DNA of 64,000 nucleotides from Basidiobolus meristosporus CBS 931.73. Taxonomy: Eukaryota; Basidiobolomycota; Basidiobolomycetes; Basidiobolales; Basidiobolaceae. Below the pieces are notes generated by a model that saw only the letters and a program-made list of their open reading frames with translations, was not told the DNA's origin and searched no databases. Positions 53,268-64,000 of the stretch are shown here, one piece after another (positions within the stretch are counted from its first letter, which is position 1; each line of letters opens with the position of its first letter). The position numbers were made by a program, and so were the translations under genes. The stretch covers positions 1 to 64,000 of the forward strand of contig MCFE01000178.1 in NCBI GenBank assembly GCA_002104905.1, written 5' to 3'.

Positions 53268-53478
53268 GAGCCACAATGGACAGGACCATTGAAGACCATT
53301 AGAGAATATCAATTTGCAACTTACCAACTGGTGGACAAACAAGCCAATATCTGGGAAGACTTAGTGTATAGGAACAGACTCAAGCTTGCAACACTTGCTG
53401 ATAACACTCTACCATCAGGATATTGGTATCACAAGAAAAGAGATTCAGGAGAACCCTCTCAACCTTAACATGGGAGAA
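53268..53478 (+). pseudogene. Second family-E element: end of Pol only
   Basis: It corresponds to 52689-52899 (integrase C-terminal domain and stop) with roughly one difference in ten bases and some changes shared with element B (ANIWEDLV, LPSG-like end), so it is a separate element's tail rather than a fresh duplication. Confidence 0.75.
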
Positions 53479-53846
53479 TGTTATTATCTGCCACTTGAAT
53501 GTTTAAGTTAGATCAGCTTTTAGTCAAATCAATTAGTATAAGTTTAGGTTATCAGTATATCAGTATTATCTATCAAATCAGTAGTATTAGTCAGAAAATG
53601 AATCAGCAGATCCTTATCAAACAGAAATAAATGTATTAGGTAGGATCTTATAGGGTGATGATGATGCAATCAAATGAGTCATCAGCCAAAACCTATATTA
53701 GGAAATACAGTTAGTCAGCAATTGATCTGGCAAAATGTATATAAGGAGCTGCTGGAATCTCAATAAAGATCAGTTGAAGTTTTTGTGAATACAATACTAG
53801 CTAAACTCCCTATTCCTCTACAACTCTTATATCAAGACTTGTAACA
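53479..53846 (+). repeat. LTR of the second family-E element (368 bp)
   Basis: TGTTATTATCTGCC to CTTGTAACA, same length as the LTR at 52900. Copia integrase sequence begins at the next base. Confidence 0.9.
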
Positions 53847-54990
53847 GAAGCACTAGAGATGTTTAAGCACTTCAAGAACATGGCAGAAACACAAACTGGG
53901 TGTAGATTGAAGATACTACAAAGCAACAATGGAGGAGAATACTGTTAAAAGGAGTCTACAAAATACTGATCATCTACTGGTATACTTCAACCAACCACTG
54001 TTCCTCATACTCCATAGCAAGAAGGAGTAGCAGAACATGCAAATAGAATAACAGTAGAGATAGTAAGATCTATGCCACATGATACGGCAATGGACTACAG
54101 GTTTTGGGCTGAATTTGTTACTACCATGGTATAAAACAAGAACAGATGCCTAACAATAGCACTACAAGATTCTACAACCTTTGAAGCATACACAGGCAAA
54201 AAACCAGGTCTCCAACACCTCAAAATCTTTGGCAGTGATGTTTTTTATCACATCCCTGACAAAAATGCTCAAAGTTGGAATCACAGAGTAGGAAAGGGAT
54301 CTTTCTTGGGTATTGTGAAGATACTAAAGGGTATAGAGTGTATGATGGCAAAATTCAGAAGCTGGTCAAGTGCTAGGACACTGTATTTGAGGAGGATTCA
54401 GATAACAAAGCCACTGAAGATACGTACCTAACTCAGCCAGATGCGGATGATAATTCTACCAGTTCCAGATCAGAGCAGATTATCCCAGTTAGGATATCTA
54501 CCAGAATAAGAAATGCCCCTGGATCCTGGTGGCAGACATCCAATGATCATGAAGAAGCTTATCTTGCCTTATGTGCCAAACCTCAAAATCTGGAGCAAGC
54601 AATGCAAAGTCCATATGCTACTATGTGGCAACTAGCCATGCAGGAGGAGTACCAATCACTGCTAAAGGAAAAAATGTTGGAACTGGTAGATTTACCTAAT
54701 GGGAGAAAGCCAATAGGATATAGAGAGGTCTACAAGATCAAGATAACTACAAATGGAGCTATTGATAAGTACAAGGCTAGATTGGTGGCTAAACGCTATT
54801 CCCAGTTTTGGGGACTAGACATTAAGGAAACATTTGCTCAGGTGGCCAAGTTTAACTCAATTGGGACAGTTCTGGCTTGGCAGCTGTACACAGTCTAGAT
54901 CCACACCAAATGGACGTCAAAACAGCCTTTCCAGATGGGATTTGCAAGAAACTATATATATGGAGCAACCAGAAGGTTTTAACAATCCAA
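53847..54990 (+). pseudogene. Ty1/copia element: integrase and RT part
   Basis: This continues the element of 47695-48975. Integrase: EMFKHFKNMAETQTG, LQSNNGGEYC (DNGGEY with D changed to N), VPHTP - GVAEHANR (Glu). Then LKIFGSDVFYHIPD and FLGI. RT: MWQLAMQEEYQSLLKEK, YKARLVAKRYSQFWGLD, FAQVAKFNSIGTVLA, HQMDVKTAFPDGICKKLYI (Asp kept, near 54910). The element stops at 54990, before the YVDD motif, where gene U sequence begins. Confidence 0.85.
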
Positions 54991-55240
54991 AAGACCCCCA
55001 CTATTGAGTGCAATGATGAAGAGTGTGCTAATACTCAAGAGGATGTTAGAAGTCTAGTACACCAACACCTTAAGGCCAATCAGAATGCTCTTGACTTGAT
55101 CCATGAGCATTATCCTGTATTCAAACATGCAAACAGATTTTGTGCCCTCATTGGTATGCTAAAGAGTATCTCAAGAGTAGCAGAAGCTATCAATGGCAGA
55201 AGCTACCAATGGCAGAAAAGCAAGAGCACCATATAGTCTT
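54991..55240 (+). pseudogene. Gene U fragment (middle block)
   Basis: IECNDEECANTQEDVRSLVHQHLKA, ALDLIHEHYPVFKHANRF (each quoted in part) and CALIGMLKSISR match the KWANIQEAIRS - LYPGFKQANKFW - IGMLRKYIK block of 24620-25558. Only this block is present. A second U fragment starts at once. Confidence 0.6.
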
Positions 55241-56639
55241 TGAAGCATAATCACAGTGCTCAAGGATAAACCCCACAGAAAAACCCATCACAGTATGGCA
55301 GGGAGAAGCTGCAGTGCTAATACCAAAGCCTAAATATCAATAGACTCTGAAGCTGTTGAGTGCAATGATGAAGAGTGGGCTAATACTCAAGAGGCTGTTA
55401 AAAGTCTAGCATACCAATTCCTTAAGGCCAAGTAGAATGCTCTTTACTTAATCAATTAGCATTATCCTGGACTCAAACAAGCAAACAGATTGGAGGCCTG
55501 CATTGATATGCCAAGAGAGTATCCCAAGAATAGCAGAAGCTACCAGTGGAAGAACAAGGGTTTCATGTCTGAAAAGCAGTGGCTTCCTCAAGATCCCAAC
55601 ACAAGCAGGGTCAAAGGCTCCAAACAACCACTAATGAGACATCAGGTAGGCAAGATAGTGCCCATAAGGCAAAAGCAGGCAGACACAGATGCATCAGCTC
55701 AACTCTTCAAGGAAAAATCATAGATACAACCAGGTAGCACTCATTCATAGTAGCAGTCAAGAACCTGGCAGTGAAAAGTACCAATAGCTGCCACAGGAGC
55801 CTGTTACAGCATGGGTTGAGAGCTCAAAACAAGCAGAAAAGAAGCTTCAGGTTGTCAGCAGAGTGCCTGCAAGGGACAAGCTGGCCACAACAACTACATC
55901 AGGGCAGCATTTATCAGGGAGAAAACATAGTTCAATACAAAAAGCTCTCAGACAAAGTAGCAGTGAAAGGCCTGACAGTGATAAAGTATAAGGTAAAGGG
56001 AAAATGTCTACCTAAGTCAGAGACAGGGGAGTATGAGAGAAAAGTTGCGTTCCTTACAATTGACTCTGTTGGCCTTGAACAAGCTGAATTCCATGTAGCC
56101 AAGAAGAATTACTATTAAGAAAGCAGCTGTTTTCACAAGTGCTGGAAGCACAGCAGTTGAGCTACACTCCTGTGTAGTAGATGAGTTAGCATTTGTCTAC
56201 CACAGCCTCCATATCTTCTATTGCTGCCAGAGGGGATATCTCACCAACAGACAAAGTAGCAATGTCAATTACTGAATAATTTTTGTAATGCCTCAGTGGA
56301 GCTTGCAAACATTAATAGGCACATCAAGAGGTTGTAGCACTTCTTCTAGAGCAGTGCTCAAGAAAATGCTCCTGAATATTGTAGGGATTTATTGCAAAGA
56401 CTGACAGTTGATGTCCTGGACCTTGCAGTGCCAGCTGAACACCAGGACATATGGAAACCAGTGAATGAGCATTGGCATAAAGCTCTAGGGTTCCAGGCAA
56501 TCTCATGGCAATGGAGCATTACAGCAGGAATACTTATTGAGTGGTGGATTTCAATGGAGTTTCTTGTTGAGTGTGGAGTTTGGCTTAATGTTAATGTAGG
56601 GTATAGGGCCTTGCATAGGTCAATATAATTGGCAATTGG
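55241..56639 (+). pseudogene. Gene U copy 7, middle to 3' end
   Basis: It begins upstream of the block above (KPITVWQGEAAVLIPKPKY), repeats it (near 55340-55510, with stops), then a basic tail with KQWLPQDPNTSRVK and RQKQADTDASAQLFKEK, and the 3' end AEHQDIWKPVNEHWHKALG (56430-56490) just before the stop. This last block (HQD-xxPV-E-W) is also readable at about 43850 on the minus strand, so it marks the true C-terminus of the family. Confidence 0.55.
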
Positions 56640-56792
56640 GGTACAACTGAAGTTTCAGAGAAAATAAATCAGTTTGAATACATGAGAAGTAAGATAAGCA
56701 GTCAAGTCAGGAAGTAAGAAGTGTGAAAAAGAGGCAATAGCTATTAATGAACACAAATGTAGGAGGTGATGGATTGTCAAGGATCAGAGCGC
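56640..56792. other. Convergent junction U/Tnp2, copy 3
   Basis: Reverse complement of the sequence at 43500-43680 ('caactgaagtttcagagaaa', 'gaaaaagaggcaatagct'). It is cut by LTR-G, and Tnp2 3'-end sequence follows on the far side at 57863. Confidence 0.5.
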
Positions 56793-57862
56793 TGTAGTGG
56801 GGTGACAGTGACACCCACTGACAGATGTGCTCATTCCCTCATTTTCTACTTCACTATATCTCTACTACATTTATTTTAGTTTTATCCCATTTGTCTTACC
56901 CAATCAGTACAATCCCATAAGCTGGTTGACCATCACACCTGCTTACCTTATTGCATAAGTTACCCCTCACTTTATGTAGATTACTAGCTGTAAGTGCTTC
57001 TATATTAGGCAAGTACCCGCCCCATTACCCATGACACATGATCAACCCGTGTCACCATCCCTACCATTTCCATACCATATATGGTATCCCTATGTTACAC
57101 AGGTTTCAGAATACTGATTCCTGGTTGGTTGGATGTGCTGTGCCTCTTAGAACCTTCTGGCACCTACTTACAACATTCTTAGGTCATTCTGATGTCATTC
57201 AGATTTCTATTGATATCCGGAACCTTCTGGAACACCATGATTAGTAATCACTTAGCCAGTAAGAAAAGTATATAAGGGAGGCTATCCCTCAACAATAAAT
57301 CATCATCCCTTTTATCAATATTCCGACTTGTTGATTAGTGTGATCACTGCTACCTGCTGCCACCTGAACTTCCAACCCCAGACCACAGGACGCTCCCAGG
57401 AAACCGCGCTGACAACCAACTGACCTTGGAGGCACTACTTGTGAGGAATACTCAGAGTTGGTATCTTTTATTATATTTGAATCTTTCCCAAGTTTGTTCT
57501 TGTACAGGCAAAGATACTTTTCTGTCTTTGTAACTATTGATCACAGCTGCATTCTTATCAAGTCCCTGCAGGTGGAGTTTACAGTTGTTTTGACTTTGGA
57601 AGCTTTAGTACATTGTCATTTCAAAGGACGCTGAACCCAGCACATACTTTTGTTAAGACGCCAACTAAGTTGGGGATTGTAGCTCATTAGTTTTCCCTTG
57701 ACAAGCTTGTGGCTTTATTCCTCTTCACATTAGATTAGAGACAGAACCGAAGTATTCCTAGCAAGCTTTTGTCAGAGGTTATTGCACCCAGTGAACACCC
57801 CACACACAGAACACTTGAGAAGTGTTGGATGTATCTCTCCCTTTGACTTATACACCACCACA
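56793..57862 (+). mobile_element. Solo LTR, family G (1070 bp), best copy
   Basis: TGTAGTGGGGTGACAG to CACCACCACA, with GCGC on both sides (56789-56792, 57863-57866). TATAAGG at 57271 is followed 20-odd bases later by CAATAAAT, the same promoter/poly(A) spacing as in family E, which supports an LTR rather than a DNA element. No internal region of this family is in the window. Confidence 0.8.
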
Positions 57863-58064
57863 GCGCATGAGAACTTGCAGAGAACCAATCAAAGGCAACT
57901 GTTGCTACAATGTGATGAAGAATTTTGATTAAGTCTTTTGTTGGATTTGGGGTGCAATTTATTTGACAGTTTTAGCATGGTGTCTTGATGGGAAGTATAC
58001 CTCTTAGTTGAAGTACTTTTAATATATGATGGGCCTTTGATGGAATCATCACTTCAATTTCTCA
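57863..58064 (-). pseudogene. Tnp2 3'-end fragment (minus)
   Basis: The reverse complement includes 'gcctttgattggttctctgc' and 'tttaaaagtacttcaact'-like sequence, matching the Tnp2 3' end at 43470-43500. It points towards the U copy at 55241-56639. Confidence 0.45.
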
Positions 58065-58222
58065 TAGGCAGCACCTAGGAAGCTCAAAAAGCCAAGCTTT
58101 GACAGTAGAGATGTAGTGATAGAGACACCAGCAGTTAGGACCCAAAGGGTATTGCACCTATCAGTTACCTCACACTCCTTAAGTTGTGTAGCTTCTCCCA
58201 GGTGTATTCTACACCACCACAT
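58065..58222 (+). repeat. LTR-G2 terminal fragment
   Basis: It matches the reverse complement of 38175-38340 ('attctacaccaccaca' at the end; 'gtagcttctcccaggtgtat' inside). Confidence 0.65.
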
Positions 58223-58663
58223 TGCCAATAAATAATCTATTAGCTGCAATGGGTAGGACCACAACATCTTGGTGTATAATCAGGTTACTAAGCTAGATGG
58301 GGCAATTAGGTACTACACTTACTTTTGTGTCTAATTGGTCATTTTCTAGCTGTACTCAAATGGTGCTGTTGGGCACTATACCTATATTTAGGTGTTTTGC
58401 TAACAATTTGAACTGATCAAGATAGAGAATCTGTATAAATGGGGGCAAGAAACTCCTTGCTCTTTGTAAGTACCTTTACATTTGGCTTTTGTAAGACCAT
58501 CAGGTGGACATGGAAGGTTGCACTTTCCTTTAATACCTCAGAAATTTTTTTTACTAGAGCTGGGGCAAGTCCCAGTAAATTGGTTTGTGCCAAGGTTGCC
58601 TTGATTTGCTCTAGTACTGGCATTATGAGAAATAGGCCATGAGAAGACACACTTGCATTCTTG
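58223..58663 (-). other. Unidentified coding-like stretch
   Basis: The minus-strand frame 58650-58417 is open for 77 codons (MSSHGLFLIMPVLEQIKATL, LLGLAPALVKKISEVLKES, quoted in parts). After a stop the trace goes on as LDQFKLLAKHLNIGIVPN, VQLENDQLDTKVSVVPNCPI and DVVVLPIAANRLFIGN. I see no copy elsewhere in the window and recognise no family. The alternation of hydrophobic and charged residues looks protein-like. It may be a remnant of a host gene or of the Gag/protease of another element. It is the target of Harbinger copy 2. Confidence 0.35.
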
Positions 58664-58881
58664 AGACCTGCTCAGCTATATAATACCATATAAAGCCAGC
58701 ATGTTTATAGCACTGGATTGATCTGGTACTCTACCTCCAACCAGGATGCCAGTGGTGGGGTACAGTTACTATTAGCTTTACTCAATCTTGCCTATGTTGC
58801 TCAGAACAGTGTCTTTCTTGCTTTTTTACTCTTCATTATGCTGTAGACAAATTTCTCTACTTGGATGTCAACTTGTATGGA

Positions 58882-59249
58882 TGTTACAAGTCTTGGTATA
58901 TGAGTTGTAGAGGAATAGGGAGTTTAGCTAGTATTGTATTCACTAAAACTTCAACTGATCTTTATTGAGATTCCAGCAGCTCCTTATATAACTTTGCCCG
59001 ATCAATTGCTAACTAGTTGTATTTCCCAATGTAGGCTGTGGCTGATGACTCATTTAATTGCATCATCATCACCCAATAAGATCTTACCTAATATATTTAC
59101 TTCTGTCTGATAAGGATCTGCTGATTCATTTGCTGACTAATGCTACTGATTTGATAGATAATACCGGTACACCAATAACCTAGACATTTGACTAATTAAT
59201 TTTACTAAAAACTGATCTAACTTAAACATCCAAGTGGCAGATCATAACA
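58882..59249 (-). repeat. 3' LTR of element B (family E, 368 bp)
   Basis: Reverse complement of the LTR at 52900-53267; plus-strand ends TGTTACAAGTCTTGG and GATCATAACA. It adjoins Harbinger sequence at 58881. Confidence 0.9.
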
Positions 59250-62200
59250 TTCTCCCCTACTAAAGTTGAGAGAGTTCTCATGAATCTCTTTTCTTATGAT
59301 ACCAATATCCTTATGGTAGAGTATTATCAGCAAGTCTTGCAAGCTTGAGTCTGTCCCTATGCACTAAGTCTTCCCAGATATTGGCTTGTTTGTCCACCAG
59401 TTGGTAAGTTGCAAATGAACATTCTCTGATGATCTTGAATGGTCCTGTCCATTGTGGCTCAAACTTCTTCCTAGTGTTGTTTCTTAGCAATACAAAGTTC
59501 CCCACTGTCAATGCTTCTGGTGCTATAGTCTTATCAAATCTCTGCTTCATCTTTTCTGCACCTTGAGATACTTTGGTCTGTGCCTCCTGACATCTTTGTT
59601 CCAGTTGCTAGTGTCTACTTGGCTAACTGAGTTCATCTTCTAAGGCTTCTGTAAGCTTGGGTTGTGTGAGATCTCCTGGAATCCTTGGTTCACATCCATA
59701 CACTAAGTAAAATGGCAATTGCTGGGTGGTGTTGTGTACTCTGACTCTGTATGCAAAGAGTGCTTGGTCTATATAATCATCCCATCTACTGACAACTCCA
59801 TTTGCATACTTGGTCAGCATTTTTCCAAATAATCCATCAAACCATTCAGTGACTCCATTAGTTCTGGGGTGATATGCCAAGGTTTTCAAGTGTTTGATTT
59901 GCTGCATTTCCAGGTAAGCTTCCAATATCTTTGCCACAAAGTTTGCACCACTATTGGATAGAGTCTCTACAGGGCATCCAAACTTCAATAAAGATCTCAT
60001 GGTAGATGAATCTTGCAAGTTCTTGCTCACTGGCTATTGGCACAGCTTTAGCCACTAGCCATTTAGTGGCATGGTCAATTGCTACTAGGATCTAACAGTT
60101 GCATTTCCTGATAGTTGGCAGTCTTCCAATAAAGTCAATTCTCCATCTTTCAAATTGTCTTAAAGGCTCCAACAGAAAGAGTTGAGCAGTTCTCTGTGGT
60201 TGGCCCTGGCTGATTTGGCAATTTGGGCATGCTTTCACTAGCTTCTCAATGTCATGTTTTATTCTGGGCCACCATGCCCTGGCATCCACAAGGCTATAGG
60301 TTCCTTGAATTCTAAGATGTCCATATCCATTGTGTAGCTGATGGATTAAATCCAGGTGAGGAACATAAGGGCAATAGGCAATAGGGCTTCCATCAACAAT
60401 TTGGTAGAGTGTTTCATCCTGTACTACAAATTTGCTGGCCTCATCCCGGAATATCTTCTTGATATCTTCATCCACCTCATTAGGAATGGCTTGGCCCTCC
60501 AAGTACTTTGGTAATGGGCTAAGCCAATCTGATTCATGTGCCAAGTTGAGTTGTGCAACCTGATCTAATCAGGAGAAGGCATCAGCAACTGTGTTGTTTT
60601 TTCCAGCGCTGTAGACAATCTCCAAGTCAAGTTGCTGAATGTATTCACTCCATCTTGTCATTCTTCTAGAGAGTACCTTCTGAGTAAACATATACTTGAG
60701 GGAGGCATGATCAGGCTTTACAGTGCATTTGACTCCTTCAATATAGCATCTCCATCTCTTCAAACAGTGTATTATAGCAAGCATTGCCTTCTCATGCACT
60801 GGTTAGTTTTGTTCTGCTGAGTTCAGTTTCTTGGATTCAAACGCAAAAGGGAAGTTCTTTCCCTTGTGTTCTTGGCTAAACACTCCACCAATTGAATAAT
60901 CAGAAGCATATGTGCACAGAGTAAACTCTTTTCTGAAGTCAGGTATTCTTAAGCTTGGCAGCAAAGCAAGTTCATTCTTGAGTGTCTGGAAGGCAGTTTC
61001 ATAAGCTATGTCCCTCTTGTAGGTATTCTCTTTCTTGAGGATATCAGTTAAAGGGGCTGCAATACTTGAAAAGTACTTGACAAATCTCTAATAATAAGAA
61101 ACCATTCCAAGGAATGATCTGAGCTCTAATATGCTATGGGGATGCTTCAGATTCTTGATAACTTCAACCTTCTTAGGGTCTAAGGTTACTCCTGTGCCAG
61201 TCACTATGTGTCCCAGATATTCAGCATGTTCCTTGAAGAATTCACACTTGGGTAGCTGCCATAAAGCTTGTTCTCTCTTAGCTTCTTCAAGACCTTTTCA
61301 ATGTGCACCAAGTGATCCTCTTCTATCTTGCTGTGTATCAATATATCACCAAGGTAAATTATGACAAACTTGTCTAAGTACTCTTGGAACACAGTCTGCA
61401 TCAGGGTCATGAATGTTGCAGGGGCATTGGTGAGGCCAAAACTCATGACTAAGTTCCTGTAATATCCATATCTGGTCCTCAATGCTCTCTTAGGGATGTC
61501 TTCTGGCTGCACCCTAATCTGGTTGTATCCTGACATGAGGTCAATCTTGCTTGAAATAGTGGCTACATTGAGTTAGTCCAAGAGCTCATCAATCCAAGGT
61601 ATGGGGTACTTATTCTTCATGGTAACTGTATTGAGGGCTTTGTAGTGAATGCACATTCTAAGTGTTCCATTCTTCTTCACAAAAAGTACTGGTGCTCCCC
61701 AAGGTGACTTGCTGGGTCTGATATATCCTTGCTCCAGTAGCTGATCTATTTGTCTCTTGATCTCTTCCCAACTCCAATGGACTCATTTTGTAAGGTGTCT
61801 TACTCACTGGTGGGCTATCTCCTGTTTCAATGGCATGATCCATGTCTCTGACTGGTGGTAGGCTTACAAGCTTTTCTGGAAATATGTCTGAATACTCCTT
61901 CAAAAGAGTCTGGACCTTCTGGGGTACTGGAGTCAAGGAATCCTCCTGTAATACTGCCATGAGGAACATCTGGGTGCCTTTTCTAGTGCTCTACAGAACT
62001 TTGTCTTGCTAAGTTCACTTGTCTCACACACACTGGAATTGACCAAGTTAAAATCCTGTCTGGCAGGTAATAGCTCATTGTTCCTGTTGTCCTTCTGGAT
62101 CTGAGTAGCATGGGTTCTCCAGTCAATTGATGGATTACAAAAAAATAGCCAGGTTTTCCCAAGTACAAGGTCAAACTTGCAGCTCCCAAATATATAGGCC

Positions 62201-62850
62201 TGTAGATCTTCTTCATAGTCATTGATTGTCATCCTTACTAACTGAGTAATACAGTAAGTTATGTGAGAGTTCCCATCAGCTATTGCGGCTGATGTTGATT
62301 TGGTGGGTTATGAGTTATTTTCAACTTTCAAAGCAAATTTCTCTGACATGTACTCATGCAATGCTCCTGAGTCAATCATGATCTTGTCAGGTACTCCACT
62401 GATTACTCTATTCAGTATAATAGCTTTCCTGAGTTTGAGACCATCTGGGATAGGTATTCTTCTGTCATGCGGAAGGTGAGTTCTGAGTATTCTTCAAGTT
62501 CATCCTCCATGTTACTATGCTCCATGGCCTCTATATGGTTATAGGTTCTTGATGGCTGGTATTCATTTCTTCTCTAAGGGCAGTACTTTGCAATATGTCC
62601 TTGCTGGTGGCAATTGAAGCAAAGTCCTTTCTTGTTACATTCTTCTGAGTTAGGATTCTTCTGCATAGAGTCTATTTCCATTTGCACTGCTTCTGAATGT
62701 CTTCTTTCATAGTGATTGTAGCCTTTCTGATTAGTCACTGTGGGCTTCCCAACTCCAAACATAGCAAAGTCCTAGTCAATGGCAATTTTGATGATTTCTT
62801 CAATAGTCTGAGGCCTTTAATAATTCACTTCTTTACAGGTTCTTTCTTTC
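59250..62850 (-). pseudogene. Ty3/gypsy element B: Gag end to integrase
   Basis: Same family as element A. On the minus strand: Gag tail IEEIIKIAID and the knuckle CFNCHQQGHIAKYCP (62620-62575); protease with MIDSGALHEYMSE near 62370; [34 protein letters not shown] and IIYLGDILIHSK (YLDD changed to YLGD, near 61350); RNase H CTYASDYSIGGVFSQ-like with VHEKAMLAII; integrase finger ACPNCQISQ (intact, unlike A), RWRIDFIGRLP, LSNSGANF (D to N) and HPRTNGVTEWFDG. The frame changes at least five times. The 5' end is missing from within Gag. Catalytic changes in both RT and integrase make it dead. Confidence 0.85.
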
Positions 62851-64000
62851 AACCCACCAATATACCTTGGCTTTCTATGAGCCAAAATACATCCTAAAAT
62901 CTGAAAATATCTCCTACATAAGCTAAGTCTGCCAAACATTTGTCTCCTCTACTGAATTCTGGATCTTTCTCTACCAAGAGTGCTTTGTCATGCCTACTTC
63001 CAGGCAATGGCCTACTAAGTAAGAGGATATTACCCTGAATGTCAGACAGTGCTTGCAACTTCACACACTACGTCCTGTATATGCCGGAATAAAAGTGCCT
63101 CTGCCTTCTAGAAGGTTTGTTAATCCTACCTAGAACCAAATATTCCAAGCTTGCTCTAAGCCATTGATACCCTCTGCAGGGTGGTTGTCCATTGCTTTCA
63201 GCTGGGAATAAGTATTTCTAGGACTTTTATTGCGGTGGATGATGGGATGAAACCTTGTAGGGCAATAGTTCCTGGAATAGCAAAGAAGCTTAGAAAGGGA
63301 TATCCTTGAGTAGATTGGGGTAGATAGTCCACAGAAAATGGTATGAAACTCCTCTAATATGTCAAAAGAAAATTTACTGGTAGTGTTGGATAGATGAGCA
63401 AAGACCTTTCAGATGGGTCAGTCATATCAAAATTAGTATATCATTGAGTAGAGGTGATACATATTGATATGGCACATCCAGCTTAATTTATCTGATTTTT
63501 CATGCATTATAAATGAATCTTCATCAAATGCTGTGTATGCCATCCTTTTGTCACAAAAATCATACTCATACAATAACTTGGTGATGTTATTGATGAATTA
63601 CTCATGGGTATTTATCAAATAAGAAATCTGCAATGGTTGTGATCTAGTCCACGTTAATGCAATTCAAGATACATCATCAATGATATATGTAAAATTCAAC
63701 AATCACATTAGTTTTAATATAGAATTGATATAAGAACTGGTTGATGCCGATAAAATAATGTTTGATAATCCAAATCTATCACCATGGACCCTATACCAAG
63801 TCTTAAACTAGGTGTCTTCAAGAGAAATAAACACAGGACTCATCAAAGCACCAGTTCTAAAGTATCAGACAGAGGGTAAGTAAATAGCCTGAGGAATCAA
63901 AAGGTGAGCTTCAAAAGGAAAAATACTGACCACAAGCAACTATGTTGAAATTGCTTCAGCATACCTTGTTAGACTCCTAACTGTCCCCTGCAATGCCAGC
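62851..64000 (-). pseudogene. Harbinger copy 2: transposase and accessory-gene remnants
   Basis: Transposase part 62851-63350: the GSRHDKALLVE-like and FYSGIYRT - LQALSDIQGN readings match copy 1, but the VDTFPVRI segment is deleted. 63350-63780 is the intergenic part (matching 4850-5200 reversed). From about 63790 the accessory gene reads on the plus strand (TLYQVLN, then QRVSK-like) with a large deletion. The window ends inside this gene. Confidence 0.65.

Larger units (their letters stand above)
58664..64000 (-). mobile_element. PIF/Harbinger DNA transposon, copy 2 (split by Ty3 element B; runs off the window)
   Basis: The left end AGACCTGCTCAGCTAT is a decayed form of the family terminus. 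58664-58881 matches the 3' part of copy 1 (6028-6260 reversed), and 62850-64000 the part from the transposase back into the accessory gene. Compared with copy 1 it lacks about 80 bp around the first catalytic Asp (near 63135), about 180 bp around the Glu (lost at the element-B junction), and about 500 bp in the accessory gene (near 63855). It is therefore inactive. Confidence 0.75.

Noticed and set aside
1-64000. tRNA, rRNA, prophage or bacterial operon features, ribosome-binding sites
   Set aside because: No cloverleaf-like or rRNA-like stretch was noticed. The element families are eukaryotic, so bacterial signals would be meaningless here.

Overview
The window is a transposable-element graveyard, most likely from a basidiomycete-type fungus. 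I infer this from the fungal families seen: Tnp2-type CACTA transposases with the PMEQ and GD-PA-S-GH blocks, a chromodomain Ty3 element, and a Ty3 element with the fungal HPQAN-PVERGH integrase. CpG is strongly depleted over almost the whole window, as in a genome that methylates its repeats. No host gene, tRNA or rRNA could be supported. The species is not determinable from the sequence alone.

Layout. The oldest layer is a two-gene DNA transposon family present in at least six broken copies. It has a Tnp2 transposase and a divergently transcribed partner gene that I do not recognise (called U here), separated by a conserved 218-222 bp region. Younger elements sit on it: a PIF/Harbinger element (2959-6260, 3-bp target duplication); a complete Ty3 element with 1.2-kb LTRs (12999-20467, called Z); a chromodomain Ty3 element (35658-41572, called C) with 0.52-kb LTRs (family D); solo LTRs of families D, E, F (0.68 kb) and G (1.07 kb); and a 734-bp palindromic hairpin family flanked by 3-bp duplications. 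From 47.7 kb a Ty1/copia element is split by Ty3 element A, whose reverse transcriptase is itself split by a solo LTR D. From 58.7 kb to the window end lies a second Harbinger copy on the minus strand, split by Ty3 element B.

Relations. The hairpin family carries terminal repeats like those of the Harbinger element and the same target-duplication length, so it is probably its non-autonomous passenger. Solo LTRs D match the LTRs of chromovirus C. Solo LTRs E match the LTRs of A and B. Most coding regions carry stops, frameshifts or lost catalytic residues. The longest intact frames are a 605-codon Gag-protease (17372-19189, minus) and a 312-codon C-terminal part of gene U (24620-25558, plus).

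The strongest candidates for something undescribed are gene U with its fixed bidirectional spacing to Tnp2, the recurring second (convergent) junction between the same two genes, and the Harbinger-linked hairpin family with same-family nesting.
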